Positions 19,733 to 27,845 of a stretch of DNA of 64,000 bases are shown piece after piece. The notes beneath the pieces are model-generated. The model was not told the DNA's origin, did not search any database, and saw only the letters and a program-made list of their open reading frames with translations. Origin of the DNA: Streptomyces rimosus subsp. rimosus (GTDB taxonomy: Bacteria; Actinomycetota; Actinomycetes; Streptomycetales; Streptomycetaceae); the NCBI RefSeq assembly GCF_000720725.1, contig NZ_JOCQ01000032.1, positions 1 to 64,000 on the forward strand, in the 5' to 3' direction. Positions within the stretch are counted from its first letter, which is position 1; every line of letters begins with the position of its first letter. The translations under genes and the position numbers were made by a program.

Positions 19733-20722
19733 ATGCGGACCTTGGAAACCTCGGACGAGACACGAGCGGATGTGGGCCCGGACGCGCTCACCGACCCGGG
19801 ATGGGTGGTGCCGCCGGTGCCCCAGGACGTACCGGAGGGCGGGATGGCCTGGCTGCGGGCCCGGGTCGCCCGCTTCAGCAGCGGGGAGGCACACACGCGG
19901 CGGCGGGCCCTCGCGGTCGGCCCGCTCGGCGGACAGGACGCGGCGGACACACTGCGCGACGCCGCACGCGTACGGACGGAAGCGCTGCTGGACGGGATGA
20001 AACCGGGGTCGGGGACGGAGCCGGGCACGGTGGACGTGATGGCGCGGGTGGCGCGCGTCGTACCCGCCGAGGTGCTCGCCGGATTTCTCGGGCTGCCGGT
20101 CACGGCGGAGACGGCCGGGCTGGTCGGGCACGTCGCCCGCGCCTACCACGCGCACGGCGAGACCGTCCCGGCCGCCGACCGCGCCCTCGCCCGGCTCGTG
20201 ACGGCCTGCGGCGGTGCGTGGGACGAGGCCACGGCGGCCCGGATCGGGCTGCTGGTGCAGGCGTACGACGCGACGGCGGGGCTGATCGGCAACGCGGCGT
20301 ACCGGATGCTGGCGGAGGACGCGCCGGAGCGACAGGCCGGGCCCGTTGCCGATTCCGTCGTCACCGGCCGGCTCGACCGGACGCTGAGCGTCGACCCACC
20401 CGTACGGGGCACCTTCCGCGCCCGCGTGGACGGCGGTGACCCGGTACGGATCAGCCTCGTCACGGACGACGGATCGCTCGCCTTCGGCGCCGGACCGCAC
20501 GCCTGCCCCGGGCGCGCCCACGCCCGGGCCCTCGCGGCCGGAGTGCTGGACGCGCTGCTCGTATGCGGCTGTCGACTCGTCGGGCCGGATTCCGCGTATG
20601 AGCCGTATGAGCCGTCCGAACCGTCCGAACCGTCCGAACCGTCCGAGTATGGGCCGTACGAGCCGTCCGAACCGTCCGCGAACCTGCGGGTGCCGGTGAG
20701 GCTGGAGGTGACGTGCGCGTGA
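19733..20722 (+). CDS. compressed cytochrome P450-like protein
   Basis: 329 residues. FGAGPHACPGRAHARALAAG near residues 260-280 matches the P450 haem-ligand loop FGxGxHxCxG, with the Cys as proximal ligand. An I-helix-like segment (AYDATAGLIGNA) is upstream. The K-helix ExxR motif is not recognisable, and the stretch between I-helix and Cys loop is much shorter than in P450s of about 400 residues, so catalysis is doubtful. Near the C-terminus a 9-bp repeat encodes repeated Pro-Ser-Glu units. Stop overlaps the next GTG by 4 bp. It could be a haem-binding non-oxygenase or a decaying P450. Confidence 0.65.
   Translation: MRTLETSDETRADVGPDALTDPGWVVPPVPQDVPEGGMAWLRARVARFSSGEAHTRRRALAVGPLGGQDAADTLRDAARVRTEALLDGMKPGSGTEPGTVDVMARVARVVPAEVLAGFLGLPVTAETAGLVGHVARAYHAHGETVPAADRALARLVTACGGAWDEATAARIGLLVQAYDATAGLIGNAAYRMLAEDAPERQAGPVADSVVTGRLDRTLSVDPPVRGTFRARVDGGDPVRISLVTDDGSLAFGAGPHACPGRAHARALAAGVLDALLVCGCRLVGPDSAYEPYEPSEPSEPSEPSEYGPYEPSEPSANLRVPVRLEVTCA
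20604..20680 (+). repeat. 9-bp tandem repeat inside the P450-like gene
   Basis: Repeated TCCGAACCG and TATGAGCCG-type units encode a tail of about 25 residues of alternating Glu, Pro, Ser and Tyr. In frame, so copy-number change would alter length without a frameshift. Confidence 0.75.
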
Positions 20723-21579
20723 GTGCTGAAACCAGCAGGCCAACAGGTGCCGACCGCACGGATCGAACCCGTACCTTCCACGCCCTCCACCACCGCGACG
20801 CGCCGCTCCTGCTCCCCAACGCCTGGGACGCCGCCTCGGCCGTCGCCCTCGCGGCCGCGGGCTTCGCCGCGGTCGGCACCACGAGCCTGGGTGTCGCCGC
20901 CGCCCTCGGCGAACCCGACGGGCAGGGATCGGCTCTCGTACGGGACGCCACGCTCGCCCTCGCTCGGCGGCTGGGCAGCCGCCTGGCCTGCCCGTACACG
21001 GTGGACATCGAGGGCGGCTTCGGCGGTGGGCCGGAGGAAGTGGGGCAACTGGCGCGGGAGTTGGCCGGGGCGGGCGCCTCCGGCGTCAACCTGGAGGACG
21101 GGCTGCCGGGGCGCGCGGGGGACGGCCCGCTGGTCCCGGCCCAGGAGCAGGCCGAGTTGATCCGAGCCGTCAAGGAGAGTGCGCCGGGCCTCTACGTCAA
21201 CGCCCGCATCGATACGCACTGGCTCGTGGCGGACCCCGCCGAACGGCCGCTGGACGAGACGCTGCGACGCGCCGAAACGTATCTGTCGGCCGGGGCGGAC
21301 GGGATCTTCGTACCGGGGGTCGCCGACGAGCGGGCCATCGCCACACTCGTCGCGGCCATCCCGGCGCCGCTGAACATCCTGTACGCGCCGGGCCGCCACC
21401 GCCTCGCCCGCTTGGCGGAGCTGGGAGTACGGCGCGTCAGCACCGGCTCCCTGCTGTTCCGTTCGGCGCTGCACGCGGCGGTGGGGCTGGCCGAGTCCGT
21501 ACGGGCGGACGACCTGGGGGCCGGCCTTGCCGGGGTGCCCGGTTACGGGGAGGTGCAGCGCCTGGCGGGGCTGGAGTGA
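20719..21579 (+). CDS. isocitrate lyase/PEP mutase family protein
   Basis: 286 residues, (beta/alpha)8 barrel family that makes or breaks C-C or C-P bonds next to a carboxylate. LLLPNAWDAASAVALAAAGF near the N-terminus, VDIEGGFGGGPEEV (Mg-binding acids), GVNLEDG and YVNARIDTHW are family landmarks. The KKCGH active-site loop of isocitrate lyases is missing, which fits the oxaloacetate decarboxylase/carboxyvinyl-phosphonate branch. GTG at 20719 is chosen: GGAGGTGA ends 7 nt before it and it overlaps the upstream stop (GTGA). A GTG two codons earlier is the alternative. Confidence 0.85.
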   Translation: MSAETSRPTGADRTDRTRTFHALHHRDAPLLLPNAWDAASAVALAAAGFAAVGTTSLGVAAALGEPDGQGSALVRDATLALARRLGSRLACPYTVDIEGGFGGGPEEVGQLARELAGAGASGVNLEDGLPGRAGDGPLVPAQEQAELIRAVKESAPGLYVNARIDTHWLVADPAERPLDETLRRAETYLSAGADGIFVPGVADERAIATLVAAIPAPLNILYAPGRHRLARLAELGVRRVSTGSLLFRSALHAAVGLAESVRADDLGAGLAGVPGYGEVQRLAGLE

Positions 21580-21602
21580 GTGGTGGGGCTGGAGTGAGTG
21601 GT
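21567..21602 (+). repeat. 18-bp direct duplication across a stop codon
   Basis: GGGGCTGGAGTGAGTGGT occurs twice in tandem. The first copy contains the last residues and TGA of the PEP mutase-like gene, and the second copy repeats the same stop just downstream. Confidence 0.85.
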
Positions 21603-21632
21603 GGGCGATCAGGCCTGCGGGCCTGGTGGTGC

Positions 21633-21941
21633 TCAGCCCTGCTGCGCCTGCCGCCGACGGTGCACCGTGAGGCCCACGCCCGCCGCGCCCAGCACGCCGG
21701 CCGCGCCCACGAGCCCGCCCGTCGGGAGCTGGCCGATCCGCTCGGCGACTCCGACGATGCCGTCCTCCGGCAGTACGGCGGACTTGCGGCCCATCGCGTG
21801 CGAAACGGTGGTGTCGGAGGTGCGGGAGGCGTCGGTGGCGGTGTCGGCGGCGAACGCGCCGCTCGCCGGGAGGGCCAGAACGGCTGCGACACCGGTCGCG
21901 ACGGCGGCGGTACGGATCACGGAGCGGCGCTTTGCCCGCAT
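21633..21941 (-). CDS. small secreted/membrane-anchored protein
   Basis: 102 residues, family not recognised. MRAKRRSVIRTAAVATGVAAVLALPASGAFA-type signal peptide, a short polar middle, then a hydrophobic C-terminus (LVGAAGVLGAAGVGL) followed by a basic tail HRRRQ. The layout resembles a sortase substrate and LPTGG precedes the helix, but this is not a canonical LPxTG or LAxTG, so anchoring by sortase is only a possibility. Start at 21941 chosen because it gives the signal peptide. Confidence 0.65.
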   Translation of the reverse strand: MRAKRRSVIRTAAVATGVAAVLALPASGAFAADTATDASRTSDTTVSHAMGRKSAVLPEDGIVGVAERIGQLPTGGLVGAAGVLGAAGVGLTVHRRRQAQQG

Positions 21942-22264
21942 GGGACTACTCCTCGTCGTGGCGGTTTCCGGCCGCCGTAGGTCTGCTGGGTTCGTCGTGC
22001 GTGGATCTGCTGCTGCGTCGTGCTGCTGCATCGTGTTGCGGCTCGTGCTGCGTCGTGCTGGCAGAGATCAATCTACGAGGCGTGTTTCACGGCGATCCGT
22101 AGGTTGTGTAACAGCCTGGGCCCGCTCTGCGGGCAGTGGTGTCACGGCACGGGGGTGACCAGCCGTCGTCGCGCCCCCACTATGGGTAACTTTGTCTCGT
22201 TACGTACGACCGTGTCCGTACCTACGGCTGCGGGAGCCCCGTGGCGGGAAGGTGGTGGTGGGCC
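21942..22264. other. divergent intergenic region
   Basis: 323 bp between the small secreted protein and the CseA-like lipoprotein gene. The middle part (about 22060-22200) is less GC-rich than its surroundings and is the likely promoter region for both. No clear operator or hairpin was found. Confidence 0.4.
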
Positions 22265-22951
22265 GTGCGGCGCCGGATGCTCTCGGCGGTGGTCCCGCTC
22301 GTGGTGCCCCTCGTGGTGCCGCTGCCGCTCGCCCTGACGGCGGGCTGCGCGGACTTCACGGGCCTGCACGACGACGGGCGGGCGCGGAGTGTGAAGGCGC
22401 CGCTCGCCTTGTGGGCCGACAGGACGCCCTCGCCGCGCTTTCGCGAGGCGGACCCCGGCGACCAGCGCGCCGTGCCGGGCGTCGCGCGGGTCCCGTCCGG
22501 TGACATGAAGGACACCGACCCGGCGGCCGTCGTCCGCGCGGACCATACGGCTGACGGGGAGCGGCCGCCCGCCGCGAAAGCCGTCCGCGCACCGGTGTAC
22601 CACGACCTCACGGACGACGGACGGCCCGACCTGATCAGCGCCGTCGACCTGGACGGACGCACCAGCGAACTGCGCGTCTACAGCGTCCGGAAGGAGGTGG
22701 TGACCCGCGTCCTCGCCCTGCGCGCCGTGCTCGCCGGCGTCGACCTGGCCGCCGGGCACCTCTCCGTACGCGAGCCCACCAAGGACCCGCGCTACGTCAG
22801 CGTCACCGACTACGTCTGGGACGGCAGCCGGATGGGCCTGTGGGACCTCACCCTGGACGAGTACCGGCACCCGCAGAACCCGCTGCCCACAACGTCGCCC
22901 GGCTCGTCGGCAAGTCCCCCACCACCCCCCTCCGCCGGAGACCGGCTGTGA
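22265..22951 (+). CDS. CseA-like lipoprotein
   Basis: 228 residues. The hydrophobic N-terminus ends in LTAGC with C28 as probable lipidation site. The conserved core is VYHDLTDDGRPDLISAVDLD followed by SELRVYSVRKEVVTRVLALR and YVSVTDYVWDG, a VCBS/CseA-like arrangement. In S. coelicolor CseA is a lipoprotein that dampens the CseBC cell-envelope stress system. Here the lipoprotein gene is followed directly, with a 4-bp overlap, by a CseC-like kinase. The last 20 residues are Pro/Ser-rich. GTG at 22265 with GGAAGG upstream. Orthology to CseA is a resemblance, not proven. Confidence 0.65.
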   Translation: MRRRMLSAVVPLVVPLVVPLPLALTAGCADFTGLHDDGRARSVKAPLALWADRTPSPRFREADPGDQRAVPGVARVPSGDMKDTDPAAVVRADHTADGERPPAAKAVRAPVYHDLTDDGRPDLISAVDLDGRTSELRVYSVRKEVVTRVLALRAVLAGVDLAAGHLSVREPTKDPRYVSVTDYVWDGSRMGLWDLTLDEYRHPQNPLPTTSPGSSASPPPPPSAGDRL

Positions 22952-24408
22952 CCCGCCCGGCGCTCTCCCTCCGCTGGAAGATCGCGCTGACCGTCACGGC
23001 GGTGTGCTGCGCCGTGGCCGCCGTCCTGGGTGTGCTCGTCCACAACGCAGTGGCCCGCCAGACCGTCGGCCAGGTGCACAAGGAGACACTGACCGACCTG
23101 GACGAGGCGCTGGAACTGTACGAGTACGGCACTTCTCGCGAGGGCCTGAACTCCGTACTGGACCCCGCCGAACTGCCGCCGGAACTCCGCACGTCGGTGC
23201 ATCACGACCGGCGCGGCAGCATGGTCGGCACCTACCGGGGGAAGCGCGTCATGTGGGCGGCGGCGCCGGCCGGCGACCAGGTGATGGCGGTCTGGTCCCC
23301 GTACGAGAACACCCGCCGCTCCCTGGAGAACCTGGACACGGCCATCTTCGGCTCGGCCGTCCTCGCCGCCACCGCCGTCGCCCTCGCCGGCCTGTTCCTC
23401 GCCCACCGCATCAGCCGACGGCTGGGCACCACGGCCGCCGTCGCCCGCCGCATCACGGCCGGGGACCTGGACGCGCGGGTCGGCGCCGAGGACCGGGGGC
23501 GGCGCCGCCCCGCGCCGCAGGACGAGGTGGCGGCGGTGGCCGCGGCACTGGACTCGGTGGCCGGTTCGCTCCAGGGCCGCCTCCAGGCCGAACAGCGCTT
23601 CACCGCCGACGTCGCCCACGAGCTGCGTACCCCGCTGACCGGCATCCTTGCCTCGGCCGAGCTGCTGCCCGAGGGCCGCCCCAAGGAGATGATCAACGAC
23701 CGGCTGCGGGCGCTGCACCGGCTCACCGAGGACCTGCTGGAGATCTCCCGGCTCGACTCCGGCGCCGAACGCGCCGACCTGGCCTCTTACGAGCTGGGCG
23801 CGCTGGTCCGCAGTTCGGTGCGGGGCCTGGGCCTCGACACCGAGGTACGGATCGTGCGCGAAGCGGTCGTCCGGACGGACCGCCGCCGCCTGGACCGCAT
23901 CCTGTGCAACCTCGTCCTGAACGCGCACCGGCACGGGGAGCCGCCGGTGGTGGTGACGGTGGACGTGCCGGACGGGGGGTCTTCCGCGGCGGGGGAGGGC
24001 GGAGGCACGTACGGGACGCACGCGGCGTACGGGTCACAGGCCGCGTACGGGACGCAGGCGGCGTACGGCGGAGACGGCAGCCAGGGCGCGCACGGGGGCG
24101 GCCCCGAACCGGTCCCCGTCGTGGAAGTACGCGACCACGGCCCGGGCTTCCCGCAAGCGCTGCTGAACCGCGGTCCGCAGCGCTTCCGTACCGACGCGCC
24201 CGGCCGCGGCAAGGGGCACGGCCTCGGCCTGACCATCGCGGTCGGGCAGGCGGCCGTCATGGGGATCGGGCTGAGCTTCACCAACGCCCCGGACGGCGGC
24301 GCGCGGGCCGTGCTCCGCCTCACCCCGCCGCCGGACGGCCCACCCGCCGCGTCGCCTACTCCGCGGCCGGCCGACCCACCCGGACAGCCAGGGCGTACAC
24401 CCGGGTGA
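22948..24408 (+). CDS. sensor histidine kinase, CseC-like, with repeat insertion
   Basis: 486 residues. TM1 at about 11-31, extracellular sensor of about 100 residues, TM2 near 135-155, HAMP, then the H-box FTADVAHELRTPLTG with H224. The N-box is LDRILCNLVLNAHRHG, G1 DHGPGF and G2 GKGHGLGLTI. Between N-box and G1 there is an extra stretch of about 45 Gly/Ala/Tyr/Gln/Ser residues encoded by 18-bp imperfect repeats. No response-regulator gene is adjacent, so the partner must lie elsewhere. GTG start overlaps the lipoprotein stop (GTGA). Its last 53 bp overlap the convergent caspase gene. Confidence 0.85.
   Translation: MTRPALSLRWKIALTVTAVCCAVAAVLGVLVHNAVARQTVGQVHKETLTDLDEALELYEYGTSREGLNSVLDPAELPPELRTSVHHDRRGSMVGTYRGKRVMWAAAPAGDQVMAVWSPYENTRRSLENLDTAIFGSAVLAATAVALAGLFLAHRISRRLGTTAAVARRITAGDLDARVGAEDRGRRRPAPQDEVAAVAAALDSVAGSLQGRLQAEQRFTADVAHELRTPLTGILASAELLPEGRPKEMINDRLRALHRLTEDLLEISRLDSGAERADLASYELGALVRSSVRGLGLDTEVRIVREAVVRTDRRRLDRILCNLVLNAHRHGEPPVVVTVDVPDGGSSAAGEGGGTYGTHAAYGSQAAYGTQAAYGGDGSQGAHGGGPEPVPVVEVRDHGPGFPQALLNRGPQRFRTDAPGRGKGHGLGLTIAVGQAAVMGIGLSFTNAPDGGARAVLRLTPPPDGPPAASPTPRPADPPGQPGRTPG
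23999..24070 (+). repeat. 18-bp imperfect repeats inside the kinase ATP-binding domain
   Basis: Units of the form GCGTACGGGACGCAGGCG recur about four times and encode AYGTQA/AYGSQA-type repeats. In frame; located between the N-box and G1 box of the kinase. Confidence 0.75.
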
Positions 24409-26479
24409 TCTGATGCGGGCTGTTGTTGTTGTCCGAGACGAGGAACAGCGGCAGCCGCCCCTTGTACGGGCCCGAGGACAGCGGCGCGGTGCCGAGCGCC
24501 ATCCCTTCGGCGTTCTCCAGCAGCGGGTTCAACTGTGGCTGCGCAGCCGCCGAACCGCCCCTCGGACACGTCACGAGATCGACGGCCTCCCACTTCTTCG
24601 CGAACGCGTCGACCGGCTCGGACTGCAGCGACTCGACCCGGGACACGTCCTTCGCACGGCTCAGATCGGCGCCGAAGATCCGTACCGCGTTCCCCTGGCC
24701 CTCGGCGTGGTTGGTCTCCAGGACCAGCAGCCGGTCGCCGCCCAGCACCACCAGCTCCGACACGCGCAGACCGGCCGCCGACTGATAGGCGTACTGCTTG
24801 TCCGGTACGTACGTGCCGCCGGGCGTCCCCTTGAAGCGCTGGATGCGCAGCAGGCCGCGGCCGCGCGCCTTGCCGTCGCGGAAGAGCGGCGCCTCCAGGC
24901 CCGCGTACAGATACCGCCCGTCCGAGGACGCGCCCAGTGCCTCCAGATTCTCCGGCCCCGACCACTCGACGAGGTTGCGCGGCAGCTCGATACGGCCCAG
25001 CTCCGCGCCGTCCGACACCCGGAACCTGCGGATGGACGGGCCCGCCTCCGAGGCGACCAGTACGGTGCGCCCGCCCTGCTCCAGGACCAGTCCCTCGCCG
25101 TCGAAACGGCCGCCACCGGTGGGGTGGAGGGTGCGCATGTCCACGGCGCGGGCGGCGGGCGGGGCGGCCCCCGTAGTGCCGAGGTCCAGGTCGAAGATCC
25201 GGCCGGGCGGGTTGTCGGCCAGCGCCCAGGCGCGGGAGGGGCCGGACATCGCCAGGCCGGACAGCCCGTCGACCGGTACGGCGGCCTCGTACTCGACACC
25301 GTCGAGCGCGTCGCTGTGGCCGATCAGCGCCACATCGTCGGAACAGTCGCCGGAGGACGGCTCGTCGTCCCCGGACCGCCACCACACGAAGGACGGTACG
25401 GCGACGGCCGCCACGCAGAGGGAGGCGACCAGCCCCCGGCGCCGAACCCGGCGCTTCCTCGCCTCCTCCTCCCGCTCCTGCTCGCGCTGTTGCTCCAGCT
25501 CCCGTTCCCGGTCCGTCGCGGAACCGCCCGGGCTGTCCGGTCCTCCGGCCGCGGTCCGGCCGCCCTGCGGCACCTGGGGTACGGGTCGCGCCGCCCGGTT
25601 CCGTACGAACGGCAGCTTCTCGATGCTGTTCTGGCTCTGCTGCTGGGGAAGCGGCCGGTTCTTCGCCCGTAGCGCGCGGCGGACCTCGCGGTAGATGGCT
25701 TCCAGGGTGAGGTGGGTGTCCACCCCGTTCGCGTCCGGAGGCTCACCAGGCCCTGAGGGCGCTGCATCCGTAGCCCGGCTGCCCCCTTGCGGCCCCGGAA
25801 CGCCGTCCCACAGCACCCGCAGGAACTCCCCGGTGAACGCCGTGTACTCCTCGCCCTCGGGGGCCAGCGCCTCGACGTTCCACGGCGTCGAGGTGAGCAG
25901 GTACGAGACGCCCTCCATGCTGTCCATGCCCTCGAACAGGGCCTCGCCGAGCCGGCTGGACGCCAGTTGGGTGGCCGCGGCGGTGGACATGGCACCGCCG
26001 GCCATCGTCCCGGCGGACATTCCCTTGATCACGCTGCCGCTGTAGCAGCAGTCGAGGATGACGATGCGGAGCCTGGGCGGCGTACGGGTGCCCAGCACGC
26101 TGCGCAGCCAGGCGTACGGGATGCCGCTGTGCAGCTTCCCGGCCTCCGTGCCGGGCAGCGTGAGGTACAGCCCCTCCTGTTTGGAGTCGAGGAAGCCGTG
26201 CCCGGCGTAGTACACGATCAGCGTGTCCTTCGCGGTGTGGACCGCCTGCTCGACCGGGCGCAACGCGGCGGTGATCGTCCGCGGGTTGAGCACCACCCGG
26301 CAGTTGCGCTTCGGCATGCCGCCGATGGTCCGGTCGGTCAGCGCGGCCCGGAGCGCCTTGAGGTTGTTCCGCACGGCGGGCAGCTGCGGCAGGCTGGTGT
26401 ACGAATCGACGCCGACGATCACACAGGCCGACTCGGCGGGGTTGAACACCGGCCCGGGGGCGGAACCGAAGTCCGTCAT
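24356..26479 (-). CDS. caspase-like peptidase fused through a TM helix to a phytase-like domain
   Basis: 707 residues. Residues 15-225 form a C14 caspase-like domain: ACVIVGVDSY opens it, the catalytic dyad is H94 (YYAGHGF) and C145 (ILDCCYSGS). Residues 320-345 are a charged coil of Arg/Glu/Gln; one membrane segment follows (about 349-366). Residues 375-707 match the 'esterase-like activity of phytase' beta-propeller type (GLSGLAMSGP, FDGEGLVLEQ, GPENLEALGASSDGRYLYAG, PLFRDG), probably extracellular. A small EACC1-type gene ends 1 nt upstream. In actinobacteria caspase/EACC1 pairs are predicted conflict or cell-suicide effectors; here activation could be coupled to an outside ligand. Activity untested; fusion order is read directly. 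Confidence 0.85.
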   Translation of the reverse strand: MTDFGSAPGPVFNPAESACVIVGVDSYTSLPQLPAVRNNLKALRAALTDRTIGGMPKRNCRVVLNPRTITAALRPVEQAVHTAKDTLIVYYAGHGFLDSKQEGLYLTLPGTEAGKLHSGIPYAWLRSVLGTRTPPRLRIVILDCCYSGSVIKGMSAGTMAGGAMSTAAATQLASSRLGEALFEGMDSMEGVSYLLTSTPWNVEALAPEGEEYTAFTGEFLRVLWDGVPGPQGGSRATDAAPSGPGEPPDANGVDTHLTLEAIYREVRRALRAKNRPLPQQQSQNSIEKLPFVRNRAARPVPQVPQGGRTAAGGPDSPGGSATDRERELEQQREQEREEEARKRRVRRRGLVASLCVAAVAVPSFVWWRSGDDEPSSGDCSDDVALIGHSDALDGVEYEAAVPVDGLSGLAMSGPSRAWALADNPPGRIFDLDLGTTGAAPPAARAVDMRTLHPTGGGRFDGEGLVLEQGGRTVLVASEAGPSIRRFRVSDGAELGRIELPRNLVEWSGPENLEALGASSDGRYLYAGLEAPLFRDGKARGRGLLRIQRFKGTPGGTYVPDKQYAYQSAAGLRVSELVVLGGDRLLVLETNHAEGQGNAVRIFGADLSRAKDVSRVESLQSEPVDAFAKKWEAVDLVTCPRGGSAAAQPQLNPLLENAEGMALGTAPLSSGPYKGRLPLFLVSDNNNSPHQITRVYALAVRVGRPAAE

Positions 26480-26480
26480 G

Positions 26481-26948
26481 TCAGCCCCTGTTCCGGGCGT
26501 CCGGGTTCCGGTCCCTGTCCGGGTTCCGGTCCCCGTCCGGGTTTCGGTCCCCGTCCGGGTTCCGGTCCCCGCCCGGGTTCCGGTGCCCGCTCGGCTCCCG
26601 GGGCCGCTCCAACTCCTCCAGGGCGCGCAGGATGCTCCGCGCGCCGTCCGTGTCCGACGTGGCGAAACTGACCCGTACGCCGTCGCGTTCGACCGTAATC
26701 CTGGGGCGCGCCGCGTAAGCCCTGCGCCAGCCGTCGATGGCGATCGCGAGGCTGCTGAGCTGGAACGCGCTGTCCACGATCAGCTGCACCGCCTCGAACC
26801 CCAGCCCCATCCTCCCGGGCTCCGCCTCGCGCGCCCGCAACGAGACCCGCGCGCTGCGGGCGACCGCGGGGTCGTCCGCCAGCCAGTCGCACAGCGACCG
26901 CAGCTCCCGGTCGCTCCCGGCATCGTCCAGCCTGACCTGAATGCTCAT
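26481..26948 (-). CDS. effector-associated constant component EACC1-like protein
   Basis: 155 residues. The family pattern is visible: MSIQVRLDDAGSDRELRSLC then DWLADDPAV, a central hydrophobic helix (FEAVQLIVDSAFQLSSLAIAI), RPRITVERDGVRVSFATS and ILRALEEL. EACC1 proteins are small accessory components next to caspase- or trypsin-type effectors in predicted NTP-dependent conflict systems. It ends 1 nt before the caspase ATG, so co-translation is expected. About 30 C-terminal residues are a 6-residue repeat (Asp-Arg-Asn-Pro-Asp-Gly type) encoded by 18-bp repeats. Start at 26948 chosen as it begins the conserved strand. Confidence 0.75.
   Translation of the reverse strand: MSIQVRLDDAGSDRELRSLCDWLADDPAVARSARVSLRAREAEPGRMGLGFEAVQLIVDSAFQLSSLAIAIDGWRRAYAARPRITVERDGVRVSFATSDTDGARSILRALEELERPREPSGHRNPGGDRNPDGDRNPDGDRNPDRDRNPDARNRG
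26497..26590 (-). repeat. 18-bp tandem repeat encoding the EACC1 tail
   Basis: Five or so copies of a unit near GGGTTCCGGTCCCCGTCC on the plus strand. The period is a multiple of 3, so each copy adds six residues to the C-terminus of the small partner protein. Confidence 0.8.
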
Positions 26949-27155
26949 CCGTCCCCCATGTCGCCGTCTGCCGCCGTCCGGCCTCGTGCCAACTCTCGCC
27001 CCATACCCCGCCGCCCCGCCGGGATTCACGGAATGGTGGGCGTGCTCCGAGCAGCGATGCACCCGAACGAGGCATATTCGTCGAAGAGTTGACGTGGGGA
27101 GGAGGGCCGCCGGAACCGAATGCCCTCGGCGGACCTCTCTGGCAGGATCACCTTC

Positions 27156-27731
27156 ATGTCGAACGTTTCATCGAATACGTACACCTACACCCGTGTCGGG
27201 GCGATCCTGCACGAGATCGGCATGGTGACCGAGGAGAAGTTGCGCAGCGTCCTCGCGGAGGCCGCCGACTACGCGGACGAGGAGATCGACCAGTACGAGG
27301 CGGCGGGCGCCCTGGAAGAGTTCGGTGTGGCGGTCTCCGTCCACGCCGACGACATCGACTCGATCTACGACGACTACACGGACCTGATGGAGTCCGCCGT
27401 CGAAGCCGCGGGCGGCCGGGTCACCATCACCGGCGTGCGGCTCGTCGAGGGCGAGGGGGACCTCGAAGGCGGCCGGATGGACACCCTGATGTTCGAACGG
27501 AACGGCATACCCATGTCCATCGTCGCCGATCACTACGCGGAGGACTACTACGACCCGGCCGCGGCCTGCGAGGTCATCGCCGTGACCGCCCACGAGGACG
27601 ACCCCCGCACCTGGCGCGAGCTCGACTTCGAGCGCGAACCGTACCGCGGTTACGACAACATCATGGTCCTGGTCACGCCCGAGCAGGCGCAGGCACTGCG
27701 GGAGCGCCTGGGGTTCAGGTTCCATGAGTAG
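27156..27731 (+). CDS. hypothetical acidic protein
   Basis: 191 residues, no family recognised. Very acidic; no signal peptide or membrane segment. The N-terminal half looks helical (VGAILHEIGMVTEEKLRSVL, EAADYADEEIDQYEAAG), the C-terminal half alternates strands and helices and ends LVTPEQAQALRERLGFRF. ATG at 27156 follows an AGGATCACC stretch. It is separated from the EACC1 start by about 200 bp and transcribed away from it. Confidence 0.7.
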   Translation: MSNVSSNTYTYTRVGAILHEIGMVTEEKLRSVLAEAADYADEEIDQYEAAGALEEFGVAVSVHADDIDSIYDDYTDLMESAVEAAGGRVTITGVRLVEGEGDLEGGRMDTLMFERNGIPMSIVADHYAEDYYDPAAACEVIAVTAHEDDPRTWRELDFEREPYRGYDNIMVLVTPEQAQALRERLGFRFHE

Positions 27732-27738
27732 CCGGGGG

Positions 27739-27845
27739 GTTCAGGTTCTCGGACCAGTCGGTGCCGTTCAGGTTCTCGGATCAGCCGGCGGGTTCAGGTC
27801 CTCGGACCAGCCGGTACGGTCAGGTCCTCGGATCAGCCGGTACGT
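27739..27845. repeat. 4 x 26-27-bp tandem repeat
   Basis: Four copies of a unit beginning GTTCAGGTTCTCGGA and ending CAGCCGGTACG-like, with few substitutions. The last copy runs over the 3' end of the MmyB-type regulator gene and encodes its final residues and stop. No unique spacers between units, so it is not CRISPR. Confidence 0.85.

Noticed and set aside
18839..20743. 634-codon minus-strand frame over the ArsR and P450-like genes
   Set aside because: Arg/Pro/Gly-rich with no domain; both underlying genes have recognisable motifs in other frames.
27739..27845. 27-bp repeats as a CRISPR array
   Set aside because: Units are head to tail with no unique spacers, differ in sequence, overlap a gene end, and no cas genes are present. 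The same applies to the 28-bp repeat at 47443.
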